A stretch of 9,845 bases of DNA from DASSLY01 sp035689185 (GCA_035689185.1 DASSLY010000008.1:1-9845); one strand, 5' to 3'. Positions 1 through 7,564 are shown, numbered from the stretch's first letter. The notes: generated from the sequence alone by a model not told the origin. Made by a program: numbers and translations.

Positions 1-980
1 GCGTCGCCGAAGGCCCGGCGGATCGCGTTGTACTCCGCGACGTCGCCGACCGGGGTCGAGGTGGCGTGCGCGTTGATGTGCAGGATGTCCTTCGGTGACA
101 GGCCGGCGCGCTGCACCGCCTCGATCATGGCCCGGGACGCACCGGCCCCGTTGGGCTCGGGTGCGGTGATGTGGTGGGCGTCGGCCGACATGCCCACCGA
201 GGCGAGCTCCGCGTAGATCTTGGCGCCCCTGGCCTGGGCGTGCTCCAGCGACTCCATCACGATCACCGCGGCGCCCTCGCCGAGGACGAACCCGTCCCGG
301 TTCACGTCGTAGGGCCGGGAGGCGGCCGTCGGGTCGTCGTTGCGCCTGGACAGGGCCTGCATCGCCGCGAACCCGGCGACCGGCAGCGCGTGGATCGCCG
401 CCTCCGTGCCGCCGGCCACGACCACGTCGGCGCGCCCGGAGCGGATCATCTCGGCGCCGTAGCCCATCCCCTCCGCGCCCGAGGCGCACGCGCTGACCGG
501 GGTGTGCGCGCCGGCCCGGGCACCGAGCTCCAGTGACACGGCGGCAGACGGCGCGTTCGGCATCAGCATGGGAACGGCCAGCGGGAACACCCTGCGCGGG
601 CCCTTCTCGCGCAGCACGTCCCACTGGTCCAGCAGGGTCCACACCCCGCCGATGCCGGAGCCCATGGCGACCGCCAGCCGTTCCGGCTCGATCTCCGGCG
701 CCCCCGCGTCCGCCCACGCCTCCCGGGAGGCGATGAGCGCGAACTGTGCCGAGGGGTCCAGCCGCCGGATCTCGACCTTGGCCAGCACCTCCTCCGGGCG
801 CACCTTCAACGTCGCCGCGAAGGTGACCGGCAGGTCGTACTTGGTCACCCAGTCGTAGTCCATCGGCCGCGCTCCCGAGGTGCCCGCCAGGATTGCCCGC
901 CAGGTCTCCGGGGCGGTGCCCCCGACCGGGCTGGTCACCCCCAGGCCGGTGACGACGATGCGGGTGCGGTTGGCGGTCAT
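1..980 (-). CDS. fabF: Beta-ketoacyl-ACP synthase II (KAS II), 3' end outside window
   Basis: Condensing enzyme that elongates acyl-ACP with malonyl-ACP in the cytosolic FAS-II cycle. The visible 326 residues cover most of a family protein of about 410 residues. The N-terminus reads MTANRTRIVVTGLGVTSPVG, typical of KAS I/II. The nucleophile is Cys165 in PVSACASGAEG, and the first catalytic His is His305 in NAHATSTP. The second catalytic His and the C-terminus lie beyond the left edge, so this is a window truncation and not a broken gene. The ATG start is preceded by AAGGAG about 8 nt upstream. It is the last visible gene of the fabD-fabH-acpP-fabF cluster, 95 bp after acpP with a strong hairpin in that gap. 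KasA-type synthases of mycolic-acid bacteria belong to the same family. The presence of fabH in the cluster favours the Streptomyces-like FabF reading, but the exact chain-length role is inference. Confidence 0.96.
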   Translation of the reverse strand, partial: MTANRTRIVVTGLGVTSPVGGTAPETWRAILAGTSGARPMDYDWVTKYDLPVTFAATLKVRPEEVLAKVEIRRLDPSAQFALIASREAWADAGAPEIEPERLAVAMGSGIGGVWTLLDQWDVLREKGPRRVFPLAVPMLMPNAPSAAVSLELGARAGAHTPVSACASGAEGMGYGAEMIRSGRADVVVAGGTEAAIHALPVAGFAAMQALSRRNDDPTAASRPYDVNRDGFVLGEGAAVIVMESLEHAQARGAKIYAELASVGMSADAHHITAPEPNGAGASRAMIEAVQRAGLSPKDILHINAHATSTPVGDVAEYNAIRRAFGD

Positions 981-1035
981 CCTGGGTGCTCCTTGCGGTC
1001 GTACGGGTCCGACGGTATGCCGGGTGGCCGGCGGC

Positions 1036-1069
1036 CGGCGCGCGTCGCCCGTGTGGCGGACGCGCGCCG
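1036..1069 (-). terminator. Strong GC hairpin between acpP and fabF (attenuator or mRNA-stabilising stem)
   Basis: An 11-bp perfect inverted repeat (arms 1036-1046 and 1059-1069, CGGCGCGCGTC and its complement) with a 12-nt loop begins 6 nt after the acpP stop codon in the direction of transcription. No T-run follows, so it is not a textbook Rho-independent terminator. Actinobacterial hairpins without T-runs can act as partial terminators or as 3' barriers to RNase. Its place, just after the gene whose product is needed in greatest amount and before fabF, suggests it uncouples acpP and fabF levels. The fold is seen; the function is inferred. Confidence 0.5.
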
Positions 1070-1075
1070 AGCGGG

Positions 1076-1324
1076 TCAGCCCTGCGCCTTGGCGATGAAG
1101 TCCACGGCGTCGCGCACCGTGGTGAGGTTCTTGACCTCGTCGTCGGGGATGCGCACGCCGAACTTCTCCTCGGCGTTGACCACGATGGTCATCATCGACA
1201 GCGAGTCGATGTCCAGGTCCCCGGTGAAGGACTTGTCGAGCTCGACCTCGTCGGTGGAAAGGCCCGTCTCCTCGTTGACGATCTCGGCCAGACCCTCGAG
1301 GATCTCCTGCTCGCTTTGCGCCAT
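1076..1324 (-). CDS. acpP: Acyl carrier protein
   Basis: Small acidic cytosolic protein of 82 residues that carries growing acyl chains on a 4'-phosphopantetheine arm. The attachment serine is Ser41 in DLDIDSLSMM, the canonical DSL motif. The rest follows the ACP four-helix pattern, including EEKFGVRIPDDE and VRDAVDFI. The length is normal for the family. The ATG start has a good ribosome-binding site (GAAGGAG, about 8 nt upstream). An in-frame open stretch continues upstream but is the antisense of noncoding sequence and fabH, so this start is preferred. The gene lies 76 bp downstream of fabH and 95 bp upstream of fabF, between the enzymes that act on its product. The mycobacterial counterpart at this locus, AcpM, has a long C-terminal extension. 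This protein does not, which argues against a mycolic-acid-specialised ACP. Confidence 0.97.
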   Translation of the reverse strand: MAQSEQEILEGLAEIVNEETGLSTDEVELDKSFTGDLDIDSLSMMTIVVNAEEKFGVRIPDDEVKNLTTVRDAVDFIAKAQG

Positions 1325-1400
1325 CGGTCGTGCTCCTTCGTGTGGGGACGTACGGGACTGTGCTGATCTCCTGCTCGTGCAGAGGTGCGGTCGCCCCCGG

Positions 1401-2414
1401 TCACGGCAGGACGACCACCTGTGCTGCATACACCAAACCGGCACCGAAGCCGATCTGCAACGCGAGGCCGCCGTGCGGCGCCTCGCCACTGTCCAGCATC
1501 CGCTGGGTGGCCAACGGGATCGAGGCGGCCGAGGTGTTGCCCGTCTCGGCAATGTCGCGCGCTATCGGCAGGTCCTCGGGCAGTTTCAGCTGCTTGGCCA
1601 GGGCGTCGACGATGCGCACGTTGGCCTGGTGCGGGATGAACGCGTCCAGGTCGTCCGCCTTGACCCCGGCTGCGTCCAGCGCCGCCTGCGCGACCGGCGC
1701 CATGGAGTAGACCGCCCAGCGGAACACCGACTGCCCCGCCATCTTCAGCGCCGGCCAGCCGGCGCCGGCCCGCACCTCCAGCCAGCTGGTCTTGCTGGCG
1801 ATGGTCTCCCACCTCGCGCCGTCGGAGCCCCACACCGTGGGGCCGATGCCGGGGTAGTCCGAGGGGCCAATCACGGCAGCGCCGGCGCCGTCGCCGAAGA
1901 TGAAGGCCGTGCCGCGGTCGTCGAAGTCGGTGAAGTCGCTGAGCTTCTCCACGCCGACCACCAGGACGTGCTCCGCGCTGCCGCCGCGGACCATGTCGCC
2001 GGCCAGCCCGATGGCGTAGCAGTACCCGGCGCAGGCCGCGGAGATGTCGAAGGCGGCGGCCGGCGTGGCGCCCAGCCGGTCGGCCAGGATCGGCGCCGCG
2101 GCCGGCGTCTGGTAGGGGTGGGTGACGGTGGCCACGACCACCGCGCTCAGCTGGTCCGGGCGCAGGCCCGCCTTGGCCAGCGCGTCCTTCGCGGCGGCTT
2201 CGGACATGTCGACGACCGACTCGTTCTCCGCCGCGAACCGGCGGTTGATGATGCCGGACCGCTCGCGGATCCACTCGTCGGAGGAGTTGATCCGCTCGAC
2301 CAGCTCGGAGTTCGGCACCACCCGGTCGGGCCGGTAGCCACCCACCCCCAGGATGCGGGCGTGGTTGGCGCCCACCGGTGCCGAGAGCGTCCCGCGGTGG
2401 GTCGGCTGGGTCAT
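1401..2414 (-). CDS. fabH: Beta-ketoacyl-ACP synthase III
   Basis: Performs the first condensation of FAS-II, joining an acyl-CoA primer to malonyl-ACP. The protein has 337 residues, near the family norm, with all three catalytic residues visible: Cys128 in DISAACAGYCYA, His262 in IPHQANVRI and Asn293 in GNTSAASIP. The C-terminal GFGAGLVYAAQ strand is also typical. The ATG is preceded by GAAGGAG with a 6-nt gap. It gives an N-terminal extension of roughly 15 residues before the usual first beta strand (ARILGVGGYRPD). A GTG at codon 14 could shorten it but has no ribosome-binding site. It lies 28 bp after fabD, so co-transcription is likely. Whether the primer is acetyl-CoA or branched-chain acyl-CoA cannot be read from the sequence. 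Having fabH inside the cluster matches Streptomyces; in M. tuberculosis fabH lies elsewhere. Confidence 0.97.
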   Translation of the reverse strand: MTQPTHRGTLSAPVGANHARILGVGGYRPDRVVPNSELVERINSSDEWIRERSGIINRRFAAENESVVDMSEAAAKDALAKAGLRPDQLSAVVVATVTHPYQTPAAAPILADRLGATPAAAFDISAACAGYCYAIGLAGDMVRGGSAEHVLVVGVEKLSDFTDFDDRGTAFIFGDGAGAAVIGPSDYPGIGPTVWGSDGARWETIASKTSWLEVRAGAGWPALKMAGQSVFRWAVYSMAPVAQAALDAAGVKADDLDAFIPHQANVRIVDALAKQLKLPEDLPIARDIAETGNTSAASIPLATQRMLDSGEAPHGGLALQIGFGAGLVYAAQVVVLP

Positions 2415-2442
2415 CGTCGTCTCCTTCGCGAGGCAAGCGGGG

Positions 2443-3354
2443 TCAGGCGTGGGTGCTGATCAGCCGCTGCGCCGCGGCCAGGTCGTCGGGGGTCTTCAGC
2501 GCGAGCAGCTCCACCCCGGGCAGGGCTCGCTTGGCCAGGCCGGCCAGGGTGCCGGCCGGCGGCAGCTCGACCAGCGCCGTGACGCCGAGCTCCTTCATCG
2601 TCGCGGTGCACAGGTCCCACCGCACCGGGCTGCTCACCTGGCTGACCAGCCGGGCGAGCACCTCCGACCCGTCCGCCACGGCCGCGCCGTCCCGGTTGGA
2701 CAGCAGCGTCGTGGCCGGGTCGGCCGGTGCCAGGGCCTGCGCGTAGCGCTGCAAGGTCGCCACCGCCGGCGCCATGTGATGGGTGTGGAAGGCCCCGGCG
2801 ACCTGCAGCGGGATCACCCGGGCCCGGGCCGGCGGGTCGGCCTGCAACGCTTCCAGCTGGGCCGCCGTCCCGGCCGCGACCACCTGACCGCCGCCGTTGT
2901 CGTTGGCCGCGGTGAGCCCGTGCCGCTTCAGTGCCTCGGCGACCTGCTGCGCGTCGCCACCCAGCACGGCGGCCATCCCGGTCGGCGTCACGGCGCTCGC
3001 AGCCGCCATGCCCTTGCCGCGCTCGCGGACGAACACCATCGCCTGCTCGGCCGACAGCACACCGGTCGCCGCGGCGGCGGTGACCTCACCGACCGAGTGC
3101 CCAGCCACCACGGTGCCGCTGGGAACGCCGCCCAGCGCGTCCAGGGCCATCAGGCCGGCTGCGACGAGCAGCGGCTGCGCCACCGCGGTGTCCTTGATCG
3201 TGTCGGCGTCGGAGACGGTGCCGTGCTCGACCAGGTCCAGCCCGGCGACCGCGGACAGCCACTCCAGCCGGGCGGTCATCCCGGGCCGTGCAAGCCACGG
3301 GGACAGGAATCCGGGAGACTGCGAGCCCTGCCCCGGGCAGACGATGGCGAGCAC
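2443..3354 (-). CDS. fabD: Malonyl-CoA:ACP transacylase
   Basis: Transfers malonyl from CoA to ACP, supplying the extender unit for FabH and FabF. The protein has 303 residues, the usual size. Visible active-site elements are the oxyanion-hole PGQGSQ motif (Gln9), the nucleophile Ser87 in GHSVGE, Arg112 in ERGKGM (binds the malonyl carboxylate) and catalytic His190 in GAFHTHHM. The start is GTG, about 10 nt after a purine-rich GAGGAGGAGGAGG tract that is a strong ribosome-binding site. It is the first gene of the FAS-II cluster, divergent from the phosphodiesterase gene, with a 322-bp control region between them. In M. tuberculosis and Streptomyces a PucR-type activator gene (fasR) precedes fabD. 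None is present here, so control must come from elsewhere or differ. Confidence 0.97.
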   Translation of the reverse strand: MLAIVCPGQGSQSPGFLSPWLARPGMTARLEWLSAVAGLDLVEHGTVSDADTIKDTAVAQPLLVAAGLMALDALGGVPSGTVVAGHSVGEVTAAAATGVLSAEQAMVFVRERGKGMAAASAVTPTGMAAVLGGDAQQVAEALKRHGLTAANDNGGGQVVAAGTAAQLEALQADPPARARVIPLQVAGAFHTHHMAPAVATLQRYAQALAPADPATTLLSNRDGAAVADGSEVLARLVSQVSSPVRWDLCTATMKELGVTALVELPPAGTLAGLAKRALPGVELLALKTPDDLAAAQRLISTHA

Positions 3355-3401
3355 CTGCGGTCAGCCTCCTCCTCCTCGAAAGCGGCGTGGTCCGCCGCCC
3401 A

Positions 3402-3429
3402 TCAGTACGCAGTCCGGCCGCCCGGTCAG
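3402..3429 (-). promoter_or_regulatory. Candidate sigma70-type promoter for the fab cluster
   Basis: On the minus strand a CTGACC hexamer (3424-3429) resembles a -35 box. It is followed after 16 nt by TACTGA (3402-3407), which resembles a poor -10 box. Initiation would fall near 3395, giving a leader of about 40 nt that includes the fabD ribosome-binding site. Matches to consensus are partial and high-GC actinomycete promoters are hard to call by eye, so this is tentative. Confidence 0.22.
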
Positions 3430-3448
3430 GACGCGGTCCGGGTCCGCC

Positions 3449-3505
3449 TGCACTCCGGTCTGCGTGCATTCTCTGCCTGCATGCGTGCGACCGCGTGCAC
3501 TCCGG
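3449..3505. promoter_or_regulatory. TGCA-repeat cluster, possible operator upstream of fabD
   Basis: A direct repeat TGCACTCCGG occurs at 3449-3458 and 3496-3505. Between them lie GCGTGCATTC and an imperfect inverted repeat TGCATGCG-N6-CGCGTGCA (3478-3485 and 3492-3499, 7 of 8 pairs). TGCA therefore occurs four times in under 60 bp, just upstream of the candidate fabD promoter. This is the sort of spaced, partly palindromic arrangement seen at transcription factor sites, but no specific regulator can be named. Confidence 0.3.
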
Positions 3506-3676
3506 CGCGCCGTCCGGCATGCGCGTCCGCCCATCGTGGCCTTCCCGGCGCCGCTGGGACAACTCGGCCACGCCGGGACGGGCGGCGGATGCGCCGCGGC
3601 GGTTGTTCACCCGCCGGTCCGGTGCTGTCCGCCTGGGTGCCGCCTGGCACTTGCCCGCGGGCGCTGGGCTGCATCC

Positions 3677-4705
3677 GTGAACAGCTCGCCCCTGGTGGTC
3701 GGTCACCGCGGTGCTAGTGGCTACCGGCCCGAACACACGCTCGCCGCATACGAGCTGGCGGCCCGGCTGGGAGCCGACGCCATCGAACCGGACCTGGTGA
3801 CCACCCGCGACGGGGTCCTGGTCGCTCGGCACGAGAACGAGTTGAGCGCCACCACGGACATCGCCGCGCGCCCTGCGCTGGCCCGGCGAAGGACCGCGAA
3901 GGTGATCGACGGCCGATGCGTCGCCGGGTGGTTCGCCGAGGACCTCACCCTGGCCGAGCTGCGCACGCTGCGCGCCCGGGAGCGCCGGCCGGCGCTGCGG
4001 CCCGGCAGCGCGGCATACGACGGGGCGTTCCCGGTGCCGACGTTCGCCGAGGTCCTGGACCTGCGGGCGAGGCTGCAGCGGGAGCTAGGCCGCCCACTGC
4101 TGGTGTACCCGGAGATCAAGCACCCGACGTTCTTCCGGGCGGCGGGCCTGCCGCTGGAGCAAGCCCTGGTGGGCCAGCTGCGACGGGCCGGTCTGGCCGG
4201 GCGCTCGGCGCCGGTGATCGTGCAGTCGTTCGAGCCGACGTCGCTGCTGCGGCTGCGGCACGGGCTGGGCTTCGCGGGGCGCCTGGTGCTGCTCAGCGCG
4301 GCCTCCGGCGCGCCGTTCGACCTGGTCTCGGTGGGCGACGACCGGACCTACGCGGACCTGCTGACCCCGGCCGGGCTGCGATGCCTGGCCGCGACGGTGG
4401 ACGGCATCGGCCCGGCCAAGGAGCAGGTCCTGCCCACGCTGCCGGATGGGACGCTGGGGGCGCCGACCTCGCTGGTCGGGGACGCTCACGCGGCGGGGCT
4501 GATGGTGCACGCGCACACGGTGCGGGCGGAGAACGCCTTCCTGCCGCCGGCCTACCGCGTGGGCACGGCTCGGTCGGCCACGGGGCGAGCGGTCGAGGAG
4601 CAGGTGCGGTACCTGCGGGCCGGTGTCGACGGCCTGTTCACCGACCAGCCGGACGTGACCGCGGCGGCGCGGGCGGTGTTCCAGCGGGGGCTACGGGCCG
4701 CCTGA
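3677..4705 (+). CDS. glpQ: Glycerophosphodiester phosphodiesterase, GlpQ type
   Basis: Hydrolyses glycerophosphodiesters (deacylated phospholipids) to sn-glycerol 3-phosphate and an alcohol, using a Ca2+-dependent TIM-barrel active site. The protein is 342 residues, within the GlpQ range. Motifs in order: HRGASGYRPEHT (His10, Arg11), metal-site IEPDLV (Glu37, Asp39), RHENE (His52), YPEIKHP (Glu146, Lys148) and the C-terminal FTDQPD near residue 321. The stretch between His52 and YPEIK corresponds to the GDPD insertion of this family. The start is taken as GTG, just before VVGHRG. It has only a poor ribosome-binding site, and the open frame upstream shows no family similarity. No signal peptide is visible, unlike the secreted GlpQ of many bacteria, so it is probably cytosolic unless the start is misplaced. 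The gene sits alone on this strand, divergent from fabD and convergent with aceE, where relatives carry fasR. Confidence 0.9.
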   Translation: MNSSPLVVGHRGASGYRPEHTLAAYELAARLGADAIEPDLVTTRDGVLVARHENELSATTDIAARPALARRRTAKVIDGRCVAGWFAEDLTLAELRTLRARERRPALRPGSAAYDGAFPVPTFAEVLDLRARLQRELGRPLLVYPEIKHPTFFRAAGLPLEQALVGQLRRAGLAGRSAPVIVQSFEPTSLLRLRHGLGFAGRLVLLSAASGAPFDLVSVGDDRTYADLLTPAGLRCLAATVDGIGPAKEQVLPTLPDGTLGAPTSLVGDAHAAGLMVHAHTVRAENAFLPPAYRVGTARSATGRAVEEQVRYLRAGVDGLFTDQPDVTAAARAVFQRGLRAA

Positions 4706-4726
4706 CCGGTCGACGCTCCCGTCAGG
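4701..4726. terminator. Small inverted repeat spanning both convergent stop codons
   Basis: CCTGAC at 4701-4706 and GTCAGG at 4721-4726 form a 6-bp inverted repeat. After one C/C mismatch two more pairs (GG/CC) extend it inward. The plus-strand TGA of glpQ and the minus-strand TGA of aceE lie in its two arms. Only 16 bp separate the stop codons, so this is the only room for a bidirectional terminator. It is short and lacks a T-run, and part of the symmetry is a simple consequence of two facing TGA codons. Confidence 0.25.
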
Positions 4727-7481
4727 ATTCGCCCCCCGCGTTGCCGGAGCGGCCGGCGCTGACATCCAGCAGCTGGTACCTCTGCGCCGCCTCCGCCGCC
4801 TTCGCGCCGTCGATCTCGCCGCGCTCGGCCAGCACCTGCAGGGTCCGGACCGCCAGCGACGGGCCGTCGATGTGGAAGTACCGCCGAGCCGCCTGCCGGG
4901 TGTCGGAGAAGCCGAATCCGTCCGCCCCGAGGGTGACGTAGTCGCCGGGCACCCACGGCCCGATCTGGTCCTGCACCTGCCGCATGTAGTCGGAGACGGC
5001 GAGCACCGGCCCGCGGGTGTCCTGCAGCCGATGGGTCACATACGGCACGCGCCGCTCCTGGTCGGGGTGCAGGAACGCCTGCTCGTCGGCGGCCAGGCCG
5101 TCGCGGCGCAGCTCGCCCCAGGACGTGACCGACCACACGTCGGCGACCACGCCCCAGTCGTCCTTGAGCAGTTGCTGGGCCTCCAGGGCCCACGGCACGC
5201 CAACACCGGAGGCCAGGAGCTGGGCCCGCGGCGCGTCGTCGTCCAGGCCCTCGGTGGTCCCGGCGGACAGGTGGTACATCCCCTTGAGGATGCCCTCGGT
5301 GTCCAGCCGCTGCGGTGCGGCGGGCTGCACGTAGGGCTCGTTGTAGACGGTGAGGTAGTACATGACGTTCTCCGGCTGGTCGCCGAACATCCGCCGCAGC
5401 CCGTCCTCGACGATGACCGAGATCTCGTACCCGTACGCCGGGTCGTAGGACACGACCGCCGGGTTGGTCGCGGCAAGCAGCGGGGAATGCCCGTCCGCGT
5501 GCTGCAGGCCCTCACCGGTCAGCGTGGTCCGCCCCGCCGTGGCGCCGATGATGAAGCCGCGCGCCATCTGGTCCGCCGCCGCCCACATCGAGTCGCCGGT
5601 GCGCTGGAAGCCAAACATCGAGTAGAACACGTAGACCGGCACCATCGGCTCGCCGTGGGTGGCGTAGGACGTGCCGGCCGCGGTGAACGCGGCGACCGAC
5701 CCGGCCTCGTTGATGCCCAGGTGCAGGATCTGGCCCTGCTCGGACTCCTTGTACGCCAGCATCAGCTCCGCGTCGACCGAGGTGTAGTTCTGCCCGTGCG
5801 GGTTGTAGATCTTGATGGTCGGGAAGAACGCGTCCATCCCGAAGGTCCGCGCCTCGTCCGGGATGATCGGCACCACCCGCCGGCCGAACTCCTTGTCCCG
5901 CATGACCTCCTTGAGCAGCCGGACGAAGGCCATCGTCGTGGCGATCTGCTGCTTGCCGGAGCCCCGCTTCAAGACGTCGTATGCGGTGCTGTCCGGCAGC
6001 TTGATCGCCTTGGCGACCGAGCGGCGCGAGGGGATGCCCCCGCCGAGCTTGGCCCGGCGCTCCAGCATGTACTGGATCGTCGGGTCGTCCTGGCCGGGGT
6101 GGTAGTAGGGCGCGTTGTACAGGTCGGCGATCGCGTCGTCGGACACCGGGATCCGCAGCGAGTCGCGCAGGTTCTTCAGGTCCATCGCGCTCAGCTTCTT
6201 CATCTGGTGCGTGGCGTTGCGCCCGGCGAAGCTGGTGCCCAGGCCGTAGCCCTTGATCGTCTTGGCCAGAACGACGGTGGGCTGCCCGGTGTGCTCCATC
6301 GCCGCCTTGTACGCGGCATACATCTTGCGGTAGTCGTGCCCGCCCCGCTTCAGTCGCCACACGTCGTCGTCGCTCATCTTCGCCACCAGCGCGCGGGTGC
6401 GCGGGTCGCGGCCGAAGAAGTGCTCCTTGATGTAGGCGCCGTCGTTGGCCCGGAAGGTCTGGTAGTCGCCGTCCGGGGTGACATTCATCAGGTGCACGAG
6501 GGCGCCGTCGCGGTCCGCGGCCAGCAGCGGGTCCCACTCCCGGCCCCAGATCACCTTGATGACGTTCCAGCCGGCGCCCCGGAAGAAGGCCTCCAGCTCC
6601 TGGATGATCTTGCCGTTGCCGCGGACCGGGCCGTCGAGGCGCTGCAGGTTGCAGTTGACGACGAAGGTGAGGTTGTCCAGCTCCTCGTTGGCGGCCAGCT
6701 GCAGCAGCCCGCGGGACTCCGGCTCGTCCATCTCGCCGTCACCGAGGAAGGCCCAGACGTGCTGCTGGCTGGTGTCCTTGATGCCGCGGTTGTGCAGGTA
6801 CTTGTTGAACTGGGCCTGGTATATGGCGTTCATCGGGCCGATGCCCATGGACACGGTGGGGAACTCCCAGAAGTCCGGCATCAGCCGGGGGTGCGGGTAG
6901 GAGGACAGCGCCCGGACCTTGCCGTCGACGACGTGGGAGTGCTCTTGCCGGAAGCCGTTGAGGTCGTCCTCGGTGAGCCGGCCCTCCAGGTAGGCCCGCG
7001 CGTAGACCCCCGGCGCCGCGTGCCCCTGGAAGAAGATCTGGTCGCCGCCGCCGGGGTGGTCCTTACCGCGGAAGAAGTGGTTGAAGCCGACCTCGTACAG
7101 CGTCGCGGCCGAGGCGTAGGAGGAGATGTGCCCGCCGACGCCCTTGCCCGGTGCCTGCGCCCGGTGCACCATGACGGCCGCGTTCCAGCGCAGGTACGCG
7201 CGGTACTGGCGCTCGACGTCCTCGTCGCCGGGGAACCACGGCTCGGCCTCCGGGCCGATGGTGTTGATGTAGTCGGTGGCGGTCAGGGACGGCACCCCGA
7301 CCTGGCGCTCGCGGGCGCGTTCCAGCAGCTTGAGCATGATGTACCGGGCTCGGGTCCGGCCGCTGGTGTCCAGCACCCCGTCCAGGGACTCCAGCCACTC
7401 CCGGGTCTCCTCGGGGTCGATGTCCGGGAGCTGGCTAGGGATGCCGTTGAGGATGGGTCCGGCTTCCTCGCGTGCTACCAC
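4722..7481 (-). CDS. aceE: Pyruvate dehydrogenase E1 component, homodimeric
   Basis: Thiamine-diphosphate enzyme that decarboxylates pyruvate and passes the acetyl group to the lipoyl domain of E2, the first step to acetyl-CoA. It has 919 residues; E. coli AceE is about 890. The TPP/Mg2+ motif is GDGEMDEPES (247-256) with the paired asparagine in VVNCN (Asn276/Asn278). The mobile-loop segment FAGRNATHQMKKL is present. GINEAGS carries the conserved glutamate that activates TPP, and FYSMFGFQRTGD and GEGLQHADGHS are hallmark E1 segments. The chosen start is GTG with AAAGGA 6 nt upstream. The gene is transcribed toward the fab cluster. It supplies acetyl-CoA for FAS-II, and aceE-fab linkage is conserved in mycobacteria. 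No E2 or E3 gene is in the window. The long open frames antisense to it are composition artefacts. Confidence 0.98.
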   Translation of the reverse strand: MVAREEAGPILNGIPSQLPDIDPEETREWLESLDGVLDTSGRTRARYIMLKLLERARERQVGVPSLTATDYINTIGPEAEPWFPGDEDVERQYRAYLRWNAAVMVHRAQAPGKGVGGHISSYASAATLYEVGFNHFFRGKDHPGGGDQIFFQGHAAPGVYARAYLEGRLTEDDLNGFRQEHSHVVDGKVRALSSYPHPRLMPDFWEFPTVSMGIGPMNAIYQAQFNKYLHNRGIKDTSQQHVWAFLGDGEMDEPESRGLLQLAANEELDNLTFVVNCNLQRLDGPVRGNGKIIQELEAFFRGAGWNVIKVIWGREWDPLLAADRDGALVHLMNVTPDGDYQTFRANDGAYIKEHFFGRDPRTRALVAKMSDDDVWRLKRGGHDYRKMYAAYKAAMEHTGQPTVVLAKTIKGYGLGTSFAGRNATHQMKKLSAMDLKNLRDSLRIPVSDDAIADLYNAPYYHPGQDDPTIQYMLERRAKLGGGIPSRRSVAKAIKLPDSTAYDVLKRGSGKQQIATTMAFVRLLKEVMRDKEFGRRVVPIIPDEARTFGMDAFFPTIKIYNPHGQNYTSVDAELMLAYKESEQGQILHLGINEAGSVAAFTAAGTSYATHGEPMVPVYVFYSMFGFQRTGDSMWAAADQMARGFIIGATAGRTTLTGEGLQHADGHSPLLAATNPAVVSYDPAYGYEISVIVEDGLRRMFGDQPENVMYYLTVYNEPYVQPAAPQRLDTEGILKGMYHLSAGTTEGLDDDAPRAQLLASGVGVPWALEAQQLLKDDWGVVADVWSVTSWGELRRDGLAADEQAFLHPDQERRVPYVTHRLQDTRGPVLAVSDYMRQVQDQIGPWVPGDYVTLGADGFGFSDTRQAARRYFHIDGPSLAVRTLQVLAERGEIDGAKAAEAAQRYQLLDVSAGRSGNAGGES

Positions 7482-7564
7482 GGTCGGTCCTTTCTCTCGT
7501 CACTGCGTCCTTACCATCCTCTACCTGTATGCCGCGCAGGTCACCTTCAGGGCCCGGCCCTCAG
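7482..7564 (-). promoter_or_regulatory. aceE upstream leader
   Basis: About 83 bp separate the aceE start from the hairpin at 7565-7614. On the minus strand this stretch holds the aceE ribosome-binding site AAAGGA. Farther upstream, AT-richer bases around 7513-7533 (CATACAGGTAGAGGATGG) follow a GTGACC that could be a -35-like hexamer. No confident promoter hexamer pair can be called. The aceE promoter is placed here because the hairpin upstream would insulate it from fdhD. Confidence 0.3.

Larger units (their letters stand above)
3355..3676. other. Intergenic control region between divergent fabD and glpQ
   Basis: This 322-base stretch has no credible gene. Frames that stay open on either strand are arginine/proline/alanine-rich with no family resemblance, and I see no remnant of a PucR helix-turn-helix regulator. 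It contains the fabD ribosome-binding site (about 3364-3377), a weak candidate fabD promoter, a cluster of TGCA-containing repeats at 3449-3505 and a 7-bp inverted repeat CCCGGCG/CGCCGGG at 3544-3550 and 3571-3577. It should hold the promoters for both flanking transcription units. Confidence 0.7.

Noticed and set aside
2897..3676. Upstream extension of the glpQ frame
   Set aside because: It is antisense to fabD and noncoding, Cys/Pro/Arg-rich, and shows no signal peptide or GDPD similarity.
3355..3676. Remnant of a PucR-type fasR gene between aceE and fabD
   Set aside because: No frame on either strand shows a PucR helix-turn-helix or GGDEF-like segment. I see no decay product, only noncoding sequence.
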